Source: Bradyrhizobium iriomotense (GTDB lineage Bacteria; Pseudomonadota; Alphaproteobacteria; Rhizobiales; Xanthobacteraceae). From it: DNA of 35,515 nucleotides. The number at the start of each line of letters is the position of its first letter. Position 1 is the stretch's first letter. Made by a program: the position numbers and the translations under genes. Shown here one piece after another: positions 7,830 through 15,898 of this stretch. Location of the stretch: contig NZ_JAFCLP010000036.1 of NCBI RefSeq assembly GCF_018129405.1, positions 1 through 35,515 of the forward strand, given 5' to 3'. Under the pieces are notes generated by a model that was not told the origin of the DNA, searched no databases, and saw nothing but the letters and a program-made list of their open reading frames with translations.

Positions 7830-9152
7830 ATGGACCGCCGCAGACTTTGCAACCGTTCGTTCGATGCAACATCGTGTCCAGACGATCATGCCCGGCGGCG
7901 CGAGCGAACGGTTAGCCTGCTTCGGCAATTTGCCCGAGACCAGTCGGGCAGCTATGTGATCGTTTCGGCGCTGCTGATGCCGGTCCTGGTCGGCACCGCG
8001 GGCCTCGGCACCGAAGTCGGATGGTGGTACTACAAGCACAAGAACATGCAGAGCGCGGCCGACTCCGGCGCGGTGAGTGCCGCGACAGCGGCGAGTGCTG
8101 GGACCGACTTCTTGTCCGAAGCCAGAGCGGTTACGGCAAACTACGGTTACACCAACGGGGCGAACAACGTCACGGTCACGGTGAACCAGCCACCGAAATC
8201 AGGCAATCAGACATCGAATTCGCAGGCAATCGAAGTCATCGTCAGTCAACCGCAACAGCGGTTGCTGTCGGCCTTGTTCGGCTCGGATCCTGTACAGATA
8301 ACCGCCCGCTCTGTCGCCCTGCCCAATTCCGGGACAGGCTGCGTACTTGCGCTCAACTCGAGCGCAAGTCCCGCTGTCAGCGTCACCGGCGGCAACCAGC
8401 TCAACCTGATCAAGTGCAACCTTTACAGCAACTCAGGTGCGAGCCCCTCGCTCAACGTCGCCGGCAGCGCCTCGGTCGCTGCAAATCAGGTCGGAGTGGT
8501 CGGCGACGTCTCGGGGGCGAGCAGCATCACGGCGACCAACGGTATCAGGACGCACATACGGCCCGTCGCCGATCCCTACGCCAACGTCTCTCCCCCCGCG
8601 AGGCCGAGTTGCACCAACGCCAAGATCACGGTCAACGCCAACGGAAAAACAAACTCGCTCGACCCCGGCTGCTACATGGGCAGCATTACGGTCAATGCCG
8701 GCGCAACCCTGAACCTTAGTCCAGGCATCTATTATCTGGACGGGGCAAATTTGAGCGTCGCCGGAAACGCCACCATCACGGGCAGCGGCGTGACCCTGGT
8801 GTTTACGGGCTCGGGAAGCGACTGGGGCACCGCTTCAATCGGCAGCAACGCGACCGTCGACCTGACCGGACCGACCAGCGGCCCCACGAAAGGCATCGTC
8901 ATGTACGGCGACCGCAACATGCCGGCCGGGACTGCCTTCAATCTCACCGGCGGCAGCACACAGAACTTCGGCGGTGCCATCTACCTGCCGAAGGCCAATC
9001 TCAGCTTCAGTGGAGGCAACGGCACGAGCACATCCTGCACCAAGATCATCGCAGATACGCTGACATTCAGCGGCACGTCGAATCTCCAGGTCAATTGTAC
9101 CGCGCTCGGCACCGCGACGATAGGTTCGCAAACCGCCCAGCTCATCGAATGA
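7830..9152 (+). CDS. TadG-like pilus/surface protein with a repetitive passenger region
   Basis: The 440-residue protein has a TadG/Flp-assembly type N-terminus. After a basic lead (residues 1-39) comes GSYVIVSALLMPVLVGTAGLG (40-60) as the membrane segment, then EVGWWYYKHKNMQSAADSGAVSAA, the usual TadG helix. From about residue 160 to the end it turns into Ser/Thr/Gly/Asn-rich sequence with repeated short strands (ITVNAGATLNLSPGIYYL, LSVAGNATITGSGVTLVF, FGGAIYLPKANLSFSGG). That pattern suggests a beta-helix or beta-rich surface domain. The ATG at 7830 follows AGGTGA. It is the first of three genes in a row with TadE-like proteins; no Tad ATPase or platform gene is present in the window. Confidence 0.88.
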   Translation: MDRRRLCNRSFDATSCPDDHARRRERTVSLLRQFARDQSGSYVIVSALLMPVLVGTAGLGTEVGWWYYKHKNMQSAADSGAVSAATAASAGTDFLSEARAVTANYGYTNGANNVTVTVNQPPKSGNQTSNSQAIEVIVSQPQQRLLSALFGSDPVQITARSVALPNSGTGCVLALNSSASPAVSVTGGNQLNLIKCNLYSNSGASPSLNVAGSASVAANQVGVVGDVSGASSITATNGIRTHIRPVADPYANVSPPARPSCTNAKITVNANGKTNSLDPGCYMGSITVNAGATLNLSPGIYYLDGANLSVAGNATITGSGVTLVFTGSGSDWGTASIGSNATVDLTGPTSGPTKGIVMYGDRNMPAGTAFNLTGGSTQNFGGAIYLPKANLSFSGGNGTSTSCTKIIADTLTFSGTSNLQVNCTALGTATIGSQTAQLIE

Positions 9153-9156
9153 GGTT

Positions 9157-9192
9157 TGGACCATGCAAAGCCAGTGGACCATGCAAAGCCAG
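9157..9192 (+). repeat. 18-bp tandem duplication spanning a start codon
   Basis: The unit TGGACCATGCAAAGCCAG occurs twice head to tail (9157-9174 and 9175-9192). Each copy carries an in-frame ATG, so the TadE-like protein begins MQSQWT-MQSQDF. Only the first ATG has a good ribosome site (GAGG at 9151-9154). Confidence 0.97.
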
Positions 9193-9684
9193 GACTTCTC
9201 ATCGAAGCGCCACCGTCGACTGCTTCATTCGCTAACGGGGCACGTCCGCGCCGCCGTCCGCGACAAGAGTGGCGTCGCGGCCGCCGAATTCGGCATCTTG
9301 ATTCCGGTGTTGTCTCTGATGGCCGTTTCGGTGACAGACATCGGGCTTGCCCTCTATCGCAAGATGCAGGTCGAACATGCCGCACAAGCGGGCGCACAAT
9401 ACGCAATCGCGCGCGGCTTCAACGAGAGTGGCATTTCCACCGCCGTAACAAGCGCCACCAACGCCACAAACATCACTGCTTCACCTGCGCCGGTCCAATT
9501 TTGCGGATGTCCAACGAGCGCGGGAGTGAGCTCCGTCACTTGCGGGAGCGCCTGTCCCGGCGGCGCGCAGGCTGGAACATACACGACGGTCTCGGCGCGA
9601 GCGACGTACTCTACGCTGATCGATTACCAGATCGTGGGGGCCACATACACTTACAGCGTGCAGTCCACTGCGAGGCTGCAGTGA
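9163..9684 (+). CDS. TadE-like pilus assembly protein 1
   Basis: The 173-residue protein has a basic N-terminus and the TadE signature SGVAAAEFGILIPVLSLMAVSVTDIG (36-61), with Glu42 at the usual place at the start of the hydrophobic helix. The following KMQVEHAAQAGAQYA is the conserved amphipathic stretch, and a Cys/Gly/Ser-rich extracellular part (FCGCPTSAG, CGSACPGG) comes after. TadE proteins are minor pseudopilins that are processed and act outside the inner membrane in Tad pilus systems. The gene starts 10 bases after the TadG-like stop. The start codon region is duplicated; the ATG at 9163 is preferred because of its GAGG box. Confidence 0.88.
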   Translation: MQSQWTMQSQDFSSKRHRRLLHSLTGHVRAAVRDKSGVAAAEFGILIPVLSLMAVSVTDIGLALYRKMQVEHAAQAGAQYAIARGFNESGISTAVTSATNATNITASPAPVQFCGCPTSAGVSSVTCGSACPGGAQAGTYTTVSARATYSTLIDYQIVGATYTYSVQSTARLQ

Positions 9685-10058
9685 AACTCACGGCGTTATG
9701 GCGAGACAATCGGGGCGCATCGGCGCTGGAATTTGCGCTGACCGCTCCGGTGTTCTTCCTGTTCATATTTGGCATCATCGAATTCGGGCTGCTGTTCTGG
9801 ACTCAGCTGGGGATCCAGCACGGGAGCGAGATGGCGGCGCGTTGCGCAACCGTCAACAGCACGCTCTGCCCCAGCAGCAGCGCCATTACGAGCTACGCTG
9901 CCCAGCAGGCGTACGGCCTCACGCTCCCTGCGGAGACGTTCACCTTTTCCACGTCAGCATGCGGCAACGAGGTGAGCGCGAGTTATGCATTCAACTTTCC
10001 GGAGATTCTCAATCTCTCCCCGGTGACGCTCACCGCCCGGGCATGCTTTCCGAGTTGA
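9681..10058 (+). CDS. TadE-like pilus assembly protein 2
   Basis: The 125-residue protein starts with GTG at 9681, overlapping the stop of the preceding TadE-like gene by 4 bases (GTGA). It begins KLTALWRDNRGASALEFAL and has the TadE helix TAPVFFLFIFGIIEFGLLFW (21-40), with Glu17 and then SEMAARCATVNS. The short C-terminal region has four Cys (55, 63, 94, 122). It is co-transcribed with the two genes before it. Its stop is 28 bases from the end of the convergent lpxK gene, with no obvious terminator between. Confidence 0.88.
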   Translation: MKLTALWRDNRGASALEFALTAPVFFLFIFGIIEFGLLFWTQLGIQHGSEMAARCATVNSTLCPSSSAITSYAAQQAYGLTLPAETFTFSTSACGNEVSASYAFNFPEILNLSPVTLTARACFPS

Positions 10059-10086
10059 AACCGGCCGCTTTGCCGCCCCTGCGGAA

Positions 10087-11103
10087 TCATCGCGCACTGA
10101 ACCTTCGCTCGCGCGCCTTGTAGAGGTGATCGCTGATCAGTTGCCGCAGCTTGGCCGGGTCGTCGAATTCGAGCTGGACGGCGAACGGCACGATGCCGGC
10201 GGGCACGCCTTCGCCGCCATGCAGGCGCGCAAGATCCTTTTCCGTCGTCACCAGTGTGAGCTGTTCGCGCTGTGCTTCCGCCACGAGCGCGGCGAGCTCC
10301 TCGCGCGAAAACATGTGATGATCGTCGAAGCAGCGCGTGCGCGCGACCTCGATGCCGCTGGCACGCAGCGTGCGGAAGAAGCGCGCGGGATCGCCGATGC
10401 CGGCGAAGGCGAACACACGCTTGCCGAGGAGCTGCGCGAGCGAAGCCGCAACCGGCTTCAACCGCGCGCGCAGCTCGGGCTTGTTGCGCTTGGCAAGCTC
10501 AGCGGCGACATCGTTCGCGGCACGGCCGTCGCCGATCAGCACCAGCGCGTCGGTGTGCCCGAGCTGCGCCTTCAGCGGCGCGCGCAGGGGGCCGGCGGGA
10601 AACACCGCGCCGTTGCCGAGGCCGCGCTCGCTGTCGATCACGATCAGCGAGGCATCCTTCAAGAGGCGCGGGTTCTGGAAGCCGTCGTCCATCAGGATCA
10701 CGGTGGCGCCTCGCGACTTCGCCAGCGCCACGCCCTCGAGACGGTCGCGCGCGACGGCAACAGGCACGTCGCGCACCATCATCAGCGGCTCGTCGCCGAC
10801 ATCAGCCGCGGTGTGACGCGCCCGGTCGACCATGACAGGGCCCTTCAGGCGCCCGCCATAGCCGCGGCTCAGCACCACCGGCGTCTCGCCGAGCTCGCGC
10901 AAAAGCTTCGTCAGCGCCAGCACGGTCGGCGTCTTGCCGGCGCCGCCAACATGATAGTTGCCGACGCAGATCACGGGGATGCCGGCGTCAAAGCCGTTGC
11001 GCAGCATGCGCCGTTCGGTGATCGCCCCGTAGAGCGCACCGAGCGGCCATAGCGCGTACGACTGAAGGGAACGTGGCCGGTACCAGAAGGCCGGCTCACG
11101 CAT
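10087..11103 (-). CDS. lpxK: Tetraacyldisaccharide 4'-kinase
   Basis: LpxK phosphorylates the 4' position of the lipid A disaccharide to form lipid IVA, at the cytosolic face of the inner membrane. The 338-residue length is normal. The N-terminus has the family pattern FWYRP...LWPLGALYGAI. The P-loop is GNYHVGGAGKTPT (48-60), followed by LSRGYGGRLKGP and the DDGFQNPRL motif. Next come VIDSERGLGNGAVFPAGPLR and, further on, the AFAGIGDPARFFRTL region, all typical of LpxK. It is the last gene of the six-gene minus-strand operon, and its start overlaps the waaA end by 8 bases. Its presence shows a lipid A-bearing Gram-negative envelope. Confidence 0.97.
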   Translation of the reverse strand: MREPAFWYRPRSLQSYALWPLGALYGAITERRMLRNGFDAGIPVICVGNYHVGGAGKTPTVLALTKLLRELGETPVVLSRGYGGRLKGPVMVDRARHTAADVGDEPLMMVRDVPVAVARDRLEGVALAKSRGATVILMDDGFQNPRLLKDASLIVIDSERGLGNGAVFPAGPLRAPLKAQLGHTDALVLIGDGRAANDVAAELAKRNKPELRARLKPVAASLAQLLGKRVFAFAGIGDPARFFRTLRASGIEVARTRCFDDHHMFSREELAALVAEAQREQLTLVTTEKDLARLHGGEGVPAGIVPFAVQLEFDDPAKLRQLISDHLYKARERRFSAR

Positions 11104-12412
11104 TGGCGGCTCCCATCTCGATCCGCAATTGCAGCAGATAGGGCTCGAGCGCGGTCATGGTGCGCTCCAGCGCGCCGCCGAGCTGCCCGACCACATCGCT
11201 GCCGGCACGCTGCATCTTGTCGCGCAACATGGGATCGGCCAGCAGCTGGCCGAGCTGCTTGACCAGCGCTTCCGGCGTGTCGGCCTGACGCGCGCCGCCG
11301 CTCGCATCGAGCGCCTCGTAGACGTCGGTGAAATTGAAGACGTGCGGGCCATGGACGATCGCCGCCCCCAGCTTGATCGCCTCGATCGGGTTCTGACCGC
11401 CATGGTGGATCAGCGACCCGCCCATGAACACGATGGGCGAGAGGCGATAGAACAAGCCGAGCTCGCCCATGGTGTCGGCAACATAGACGTCGGTCGCGGC
11501 CGTCGGCAGCTGCTCGCGCGAGCGCAAGGCGGGCTTCAGGCCCGATGCCGTGACGAGGCCTGCGATCGAGGAGCCGCGATCGGGATGCCGCGGCACGATC
11601 ACGGTCAGGAGTTGCGGGAAGAAGCCGACGAGGCTGCGATGCGCCGCGACCAGCATCTCGTCCTCGCCCGGATGGGTCGAGGCGGCGACGATGATCGGCC
11701 GCCCGCGCGTCATCGCCATCAGCCGCTCGAGCTTGGCGGGATCGGCCGGCGGTGCCGGCACGTCGAGCTTGAGATTGCCCGTGGTGACGACGTCGCGGCT
11801 GCCGAGCGTGGAGAAGCGCTCCGCATCGGTCCTGGACTGCGCGAGACAAATGTCGAACCGCGACAGCAGCGCCGAGATGGTGCCGTGCATCCGCCGCCAG
11901 CGCGGGAAGGAGCGCGGCGACATCCGCCCGTTGATCAGCACCATCGGCACCCGGCGTGCCGCGCCCGCCAGGATCAGGTTCGGCCACAAATCGGATTCGA
12001 TGAACAGCGCCAGCGACGGCTTCCAATGGTCGAGGAAGCGCGCGACATAGCGCGGCGAATCATACGGCACGTATTGATGGATGACGTCGGGCGGAAAGCG
12101 TTTTGCGACGACCGCCGCCGAGGTGACCGTGCCCGAGGTGAGCAGGATGCGCAGATTGAGATCGCGCAGGCGCTCGATCAACGCCGCGGCAGCCAGCACC
12201 TCGCCGACGCTGGCGCCGTGGATCCAGACCAGCGGGCCGTGCGGCCGCACGTCGCGGGACAGGCCGCGCCGCTCGCCGACCCGCGCGGGGTCTTCCTTGC
12301 CCTGCTTCAAGCGCCGCTTGATCAGCGCAGGGGCGAGCGGCACCAGGCCGCTAGCCAGGCGCCGATACATCCGCAGCGTGATCGGCAGCGCAATGGGCAG
12401 CGATTTAGGCAT
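11096..12412 (-). CDS. waaA: 3-deoxy-D-manno-octulosonic acid transferase (Kdo transferase)
   Basis: WaaA (KdtA) transfers Kdo from CMP-Kdo to the lipid A precursor at the inner membrane. The 438-residue GT30 protein has an N-terminal membrane-associated helix (LRMYRRLASGLVPLAPALI), the conserved ERRG at 47-50, and WIHGASVGE at 63-71 with Glu71 as the catalytic base. Also visible are LFIESDLWPNLI, ASTHPGEDE, FMGGSLIHHGGQNPIEA and HGPHVFNFTDVYEAL. I prefer the ATG at 12412, which overlaps the upstream gene by 8 bases and gives the usual MPKSLP start; another ATG lies 10 codons upstream. Whether it adds one or two Kdo cannot be told from sequence. Confidence 0.96.
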   Translation of the reverse strand: MPKSLPIALPITLRMYRRLASGLVPLAPALIKRRLKQGKEDPARVGERRGLSRDVRPHGPLVWIHGASVGEVLAAAALIERLRDLNLRILLTSGTVTSAAVVAKRFPPDVIHQYVPYDSPRYVARFLDHWKPSLALFIESDLWPNLILAGAARRVPMVLINGRMSPRSFPRWRRMHGTISALLSRFDICLAQSRTDAERFSTLGSRDVVTTGNLKLDVPAPPADPAKLERLMAMTRGRPIIVAASTHPGEDEMLVAAHRSLVGFFPQLLTVIVPRHPDRGSSIAGLVTASGLKPALRSREQLPTAATDVYVADTMGELGLFYRLSPIVFMGGSLIHHGGQNPIEAIKLGAAIVHGPHVFNFTDVYEALDASGGARQADTPEALVKQLGQLLADPMLRDKMQRAGSDVVGQLGGALERTMTALEPYLLQLRIEMGAANA

Positions 12413-13118
12413 CTTCCGGTCCCGGGCGGCCGAGCTGCGCATAGGCGCGCCGGGTCGCCTCGTTCAGCGTGTCCTCCAGTTCCTGCCGCAGCGTTTCCAT
12501 CGTCGCGGCGTCGGCATCTGCGGGAACATGGATTTCCTTGATGCCGACCAATGCGCCCCGCCCGAATGGCAAATTGATGGTGGTGCGGTCCCAGTTCTTG
12601 AGCCGGATGAAGCGGCTGGTCGCCATCGCGAAAGGCATGATCGGCCGTCCCGATTCCCGTGCCAGCATGATGATGCCGAGCCCGGCCACGCGCGAGCGCT
12701 TGGGGACATCGGCGGTCAACGCGACATTACAACCGTCCTGGAGCGTCCGCACCATTTCCTTGAAGGCGCCAACCCCGCCCTTGCGGTGGAAAGCGCCGCC
12801 ATGATCGCCGGAACCTCTGATCGTGCCGATGCCGAGCCGCTCGGCGGCGATGGCATTGAACTCGCCGTCGCGATGCCGGGAGATCAGGACCCTGGCCTTG
12901 TACCAGTCCTTGTTCTTGATGAACGGGGTGAGGAAGTGCTGGCCGTGCCAGAAGGCGAAGATGGCCGGGATCTGCGGCTCGACGCGTTCATAGACATCCG
13001 ACGGATCGAACGTGAATGTGTTGGTCCGCCAGACAAAGCGCAGATATTCGGCCGCCAGGACTCCGACGGCACGCTGAACGAAGCTGCTTCGCAGCGTATT
13101 GCGAAGCAGCTTTTTCAA
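12405..13118 (-). CDS. DUF374-type lysophospholipid acyltransferase-like protein
   Basis: The 237-residue protein belongs to the LPLAT superfamily, DUF374 branch. It has an N-terminal hydrophobic/basic segment, FAFWHGQHF at 54-62 (the HGQH stands for the HX4D-type entry), LISRHRDGEFNAI (78-90) with Asp84, TIRGSGDHGGAF (99-110), and LTADVPKRSRVAGLG. Proteins of this branch have been linked to late (secondary) acylation of lipid A (the LpxJ family); I am fairly, not fully, sure of that assignment. Its position between DUF4170 and waaA, overlapping both (4 and 8 bases), points to lipid A acylation. It could instead act on other membrane lipids. Confidence 0.88.
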   Translation of the reverse strand: MKKLLRNTLRSSFVQRAVGVLAAEYLRFVWRTNTFTFDPSDVYERVEPQIPAIFAFWHGQHFLTPFIKNKDWYKARVLISRHRDGEFNAIAAERLGIGTIRGSGDHGGAFHRKGGVGAFKEMVRTLQDGCNVALTADVPKRSRVAGLGIIMLARESGRPIMPFAMATSRFIRLKNWDRTTINLPFGRGALVGIKEIHVPADADAATMETLRQELEDTLNEATRRAYAQLGRPGPEDA

Positions 13119-13357
13119 CGCGCCGGTTCTTGATTCGGGTCGAGCAGCCGGTGGAGATGGACGATGAAATAGCGCATCTGCGCATTGTCGACCGTGCTCT
13201 GCGCCTTGGCGCGCCAGGCGGCGTGCGCCGTCGCATAGTTCGGATAGAGGCCGACGATCTCGACGTCGTCCAGGTTCTTGAAGGTGTTGTGCTCGAGATC
13301 GACGAGCTCTCCGCCGATGACGAGGTGAAGCAGTTGTTGCGGGGCACTATCTGGCAT
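13115..13357 (-). CDS. DUF4170 family protein
   Basis: This 80-residue cytosolic protein has a DUF4170 pattern: LLHLVIGGELVDLEH, then LDDVEIVGLYPNYATAHAAWRAKAQ, then a MRYFIVHLHRLLDP ending. The ATG at 13357 has AAAGAGAA just upstream, and an ATG ten codons further up is less likely. Its stop overlaps the start of the acyltransferase gene by 4 bases, so the two are translationally coupled. The function is unknown. Conserved linkage with lipid A genes suggests a helper role in envelope synthesis, which is inference. Confidence 0.88.
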   Translation of the reverse strand: MPDSAPQQLLHLVIGGELVDLEHNTFKNLDDVEIVGLYPNYATAHAAWRAKAQSTVDNAQMRYFIVHLHRLLDPNQEPAR

Positions 13358-13417
13358 GGGTTCTCTTTCTAACGGTCTGCCCGGCAAAGCAGTGGTCGAC
13401 AGGCACGCGAAAGCGCT

Positions 13418-14236
13418 TCAGGCCAAGGGACGGTTTCGAAAATGCGCGACAATGCTCGCATGACGATCGCGTCCCGCTGCCACCAGCACCCCGTGGGCCA
13501 CTTCCCGGCGGTTATAGAGGATGGGATCTCCGGAGAGGTCGCTCATCCTACCATCCGCTTCCTGCACGATCAAATCGGCCGCCGCAAGGTCCCAATCATG
13601 GCTGTTGCCGCCCGCAAAAGCCGCATCCAGCGCGCCATGGGCGACCCGGCAGAGCCGAAGCGCGAGCGAGCCGATTCGCCGGTGCAGCGTGATCTCGCCG
13701 AGCGAGGGCTTGAGGCGCTCGACCAGGGGTTTTGGACCCGCCACGCGCGAAAAGTCGAGCTCGGATCCGGAGGTTGCCTGCACGGCTTTGCCGTTGAGCG
13801 TCGTGCCTTGCCCTCGGACCGCAAAGAAGAACTCGTCGCTGCTCGGCGCGAACACCGCGGCGAGAACGGGCGTGGCGCAGTCGACCAGCGCAACGCTGAC
13901 GCACCATTCGTCATGACCGCCCAGATAGTTGCGCGTGCCGTCGATGGGATCGACCACCCAGGTGAGCCGGCGCGACAGCCGCGTGGCGTCGTCGGCGCTC
14001 TCCTCGGAGAGCCAGCCGTAGTCCGGCGTGGCGGCGCGCAGGCGCGCTTCGAGCAGGTCGTTGACGGCGATGTCGGCTTCCGAGACCGGCGAGGACGCGC
14101 CCTTGATCCACTTCTTCAGCTCGGTGCGGAACATCGACTGCGCAAGCGCACCCGCCTCCCGCACCGTGTCTTTCAGCAACGCCGCGTCGCGGGTCAGGAT
14201 GGTCGCGTCGAGGGAGTTCGCGTCAGCGTCCGCCAA
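13418..14236 (-). CDS. cysQ: Inositol-monophosphatase family phosphatase, probably 3'(2'),5'-bisphosphate nucleotidase
   Basis: The 272-residue Mg-dependent phosphatase has LSEES (76-80), the metal motif WVVDPIDGTRNYLGG (93-107) with Asp96 and Asp99, and the second site SHDWDLAAADLIVQEADG (212-229) with Asp216. These define the IMPase/CysQ superfamily. In alphaproteobacteria this type is usually annotated as CysQ, which removes the 3'-phosphate of PAP in sulfur metabolism; an inositol or other sugar-phosphate substrate is not excluded. Its start overlaps the end of the pmbA-type gene by 14 bases. A 60-base gap separates it from DUF4170. Symbol confidence is moderate. Confidence 0.88.
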   Translation of the reverse strand: MADADANSLDATILTRDAALLKDTVREAGALAQSMFRTELKKWIKGASSPVSEADIAVNDLLEARLRAATPDYGWLSEESADDATRLSRRLTWVVDPIDGTRNYLGGHDEWCVSVALVDCATPVLAAVFAPSSDEFFFAVRGQGTTLNGKAVQATSGSELDFSRVAGPKPLVERLKPSLGEITLHRRIGSLALRLCRVAHGALDAAFAGGNSHDWDLAAADLIVQEADGRMSDLSGDPILYNRREVAHGVLVAAGRDRHASIVAHFRNRPLA

Positions 14237-15626
14237 GCGTCAACCCCTCGATGCGCACGGTCGGCGCATTGATGCCGTAGCGAAATTCGAGATTGTTCGC
14301 CGGCTGCATCGACTTGAAGATCTCGAACAGATGGCCGGCGATCGTCACCTCGCTGACGGGATAGGTGATCTCGCCGTTCTCGATCCAGAAGCCGGAGGCG
14401 CCGCGGCTGTAATCGCCGGTGACGCCGTTGACGCCGGAGCCGATCAGGTCGGTGACGTAGAAGCCCTGCTTGATGTCGGAGATCAGCTCGGCGGGCGTCG
14501 GCGTGCCGGCTTCGAGATGCAGATTGTACGGCCCCGGCGAGGGCGAGGACGAGACGCCGCGATGGGCGTGACCGGTGGTGGCCAGCCCAAGCTCGCGCGC
14601 GGTGGCGCAGTCGAGCAGCCAGGTCGTCAGCACGCCTTCGTCGACCAGCGCGGTTCTCTTCACCGCGACGCCTTCGGCATCGAAGCTCTGCGAGCGCAGG
14701 CCGCGCTTGCGCAGGGGATCGTCGATGATGCGGATGTTCCTGGCGAACAGCTGCTGGCCGAGCTTCTCCTTGAGGAAACTGGTCTTGCGCGCGATCGAGG
14801 CGCCGTTGATGGCGCCGACGAGATGGCCGACCAGCGAGCCGGCAACGCGCGGGTCGAACACGACAGGCACCTTGCAGGTCTCGACCTTGCGCGGATTGTA
14901 GCGCGCCACGGTGCGCTCGCCGGCGGAACGGCCGACGGTTTCCGGCGACAGCAGATCGGCGCCGTGCGGCGCGGAGGTGAAATCGTAGTCGCGCTCCATG
15001 CCGGTGCCTTCGCCCGTGATGGCGGTGGCCGAGATGCCCTGGCTGGAGCGCAAGTAAGAACCGTGGAAGCCGGTCGAGGTGACGAGCACCATGCCGCCCA
15101 TGCCAGCGGAGGCCGAGGCGCCGCCGGATTTTGTGACCCCCTTCACCGCGAGTGCGGCAGCTTCAGCGGCGAGCGCGCGGCGCTCGAGCTCCGAGGTTGC
15201 GGGCACGTCGGGATCGAGCAGATCGAGATCGGGGAAGTCGCGCGCAAGCAGCGCGGGATCGGCGAGGCCGACATATTTGTCGACCGGCGCGACCTTCGCC
15301 ATCGCCACCGCGCGTTCGGCAAGCTTGGTCACCGCATCGCCGCTGACGTCGTTGGTCGAGACCACCGCCTGGCGCTGGCCGACCAGCACACGCAGGCCGA
15401 CATCGTCGCCCTCGGACCGCTCGGATTCCTCGACGCGGCCGTCGCGCACCTCGACCCCTTGCGAGACGCCGCGCACCGCGACCGCATCGGCCGCATCGGC
15501 GCCTGCGCGTTTGGCCGCCTCCACCAGCCGCTGTGCGAGATCGGACAGCGCGGACTGATCGAACAGGTCGCGATTGGCCTTGGAAGAATCCTGGGGCGAA
15601 AGCGTCGAGCTTGGTGAAGGGTTCAC
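14223..15626 (-). CDS. pmbA: TldD/PmbA family protein, PmbA subtype
   Basis: The 467-residue protein is the PmbA (TldE) half of the TldD/PmbA proteolytic complex. In E. coli this complex matures microcin B17 and cleaves CcdA; TldD carries the metal site and PmbA lacks the HExxxH motif, as here. Features are AKRAGADAADAVAVRGVSQGVEVRDG near the N-terminus, SSPSPGPYNLHLEAG, and the C-terminal GVNGVTGDYSRGASGFWIENGEI followed by PVSEVTIAGHL, diagnostic for the family. I chose the GTG at 15626 because AGGA lies 8-10 bases upstream; an ATG at 15704 gives a longer, unlikely N-terminus. It is the first gene of the operon reaching lpxK. A tldD gene is not in the window. Confidence 0.93.
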   Translation of the reverse strand: MNPSPSSTLSPQDSSKANRDLFDQSALSDLAQRLVEAAKRAGADAADAVAVRGVSQGVEVRDGRVEESERSEGDDVGLRVLVGQRQAVVSTNDVSGDAVTKLAERAVAMAKVAPVDKYVGLADPALLARDFPDLDLLDPDVPATSELERRALAAEAAALAVKGVTKSGGASASAGMGGMVLVTSTGFHGSYLRSSQGISATAITGEGTGMERDYDFTSAPHGADLLSPETVGRSAGERTVARYNPRKVETCKVPVVFDPRVAGSLVGHLVGAINGASIARKTSFLKEKLGQQLFARNIRIIDDPLRKRGLRSQSFDAEGVAVKRTALVDEGVLTTWLLDCATARELGLATTGHAHRGVSSSPSPGPYNLHLEAGTPTPAELISDIKQGFYVTDLIGSGVNGVTGDYSRGASGFWIENGEITYPVSEVTIAGHLFEIFKSMQPANNLEFRYGINAPTVRIEGLTLGGR

Positions 15627-15743
15627 AAACGAAATCCTGTTGGGGCGGGGTCGGGCTCGGAACGGCCGAACCCACCAGATGTGCCCAAATGGTGCGGACT
15701 TCAAGCATTTTCAGCCCGCAAAAAGCTCAGATTCGCTTCTCCG

Positions 15744-15789
15744 GCGCAACGTCTCGTCAATCATGCGCGCCAAGGTCTTGTCAATCATG
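15744..15789 (-). promoter_or_regulatory. Tandem imperfect repeat with TTGAC boxes upstream of pmbA
   Basis: Two imperfect copies of about 22-23 bases follow each other (15744-15765 and 15767-15789). On the minus strand each reads CATGATTGAC followed by (A/G)AGAC(C/G)TT. They lie 118-163 bases upstream of the pmbA start in the 272-base divergent gap 15627-15898. The TTGACA could be a -35 box, but I do not see a convincing -10 at the right distance. It may be a regulator site pair or chance duplication. Confidence 0.35.
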
Positions 15790-15898
15790 AGCCGTGGTGA
15801 CGCTGGGTTAACCAGCCTTTTTAAGCGGTTTCGGAACGGGGCGCGCTAAGGTCCTCGCATCGACCGGGAACATAATCCCGGCGGGGAGAACGAAAGCC

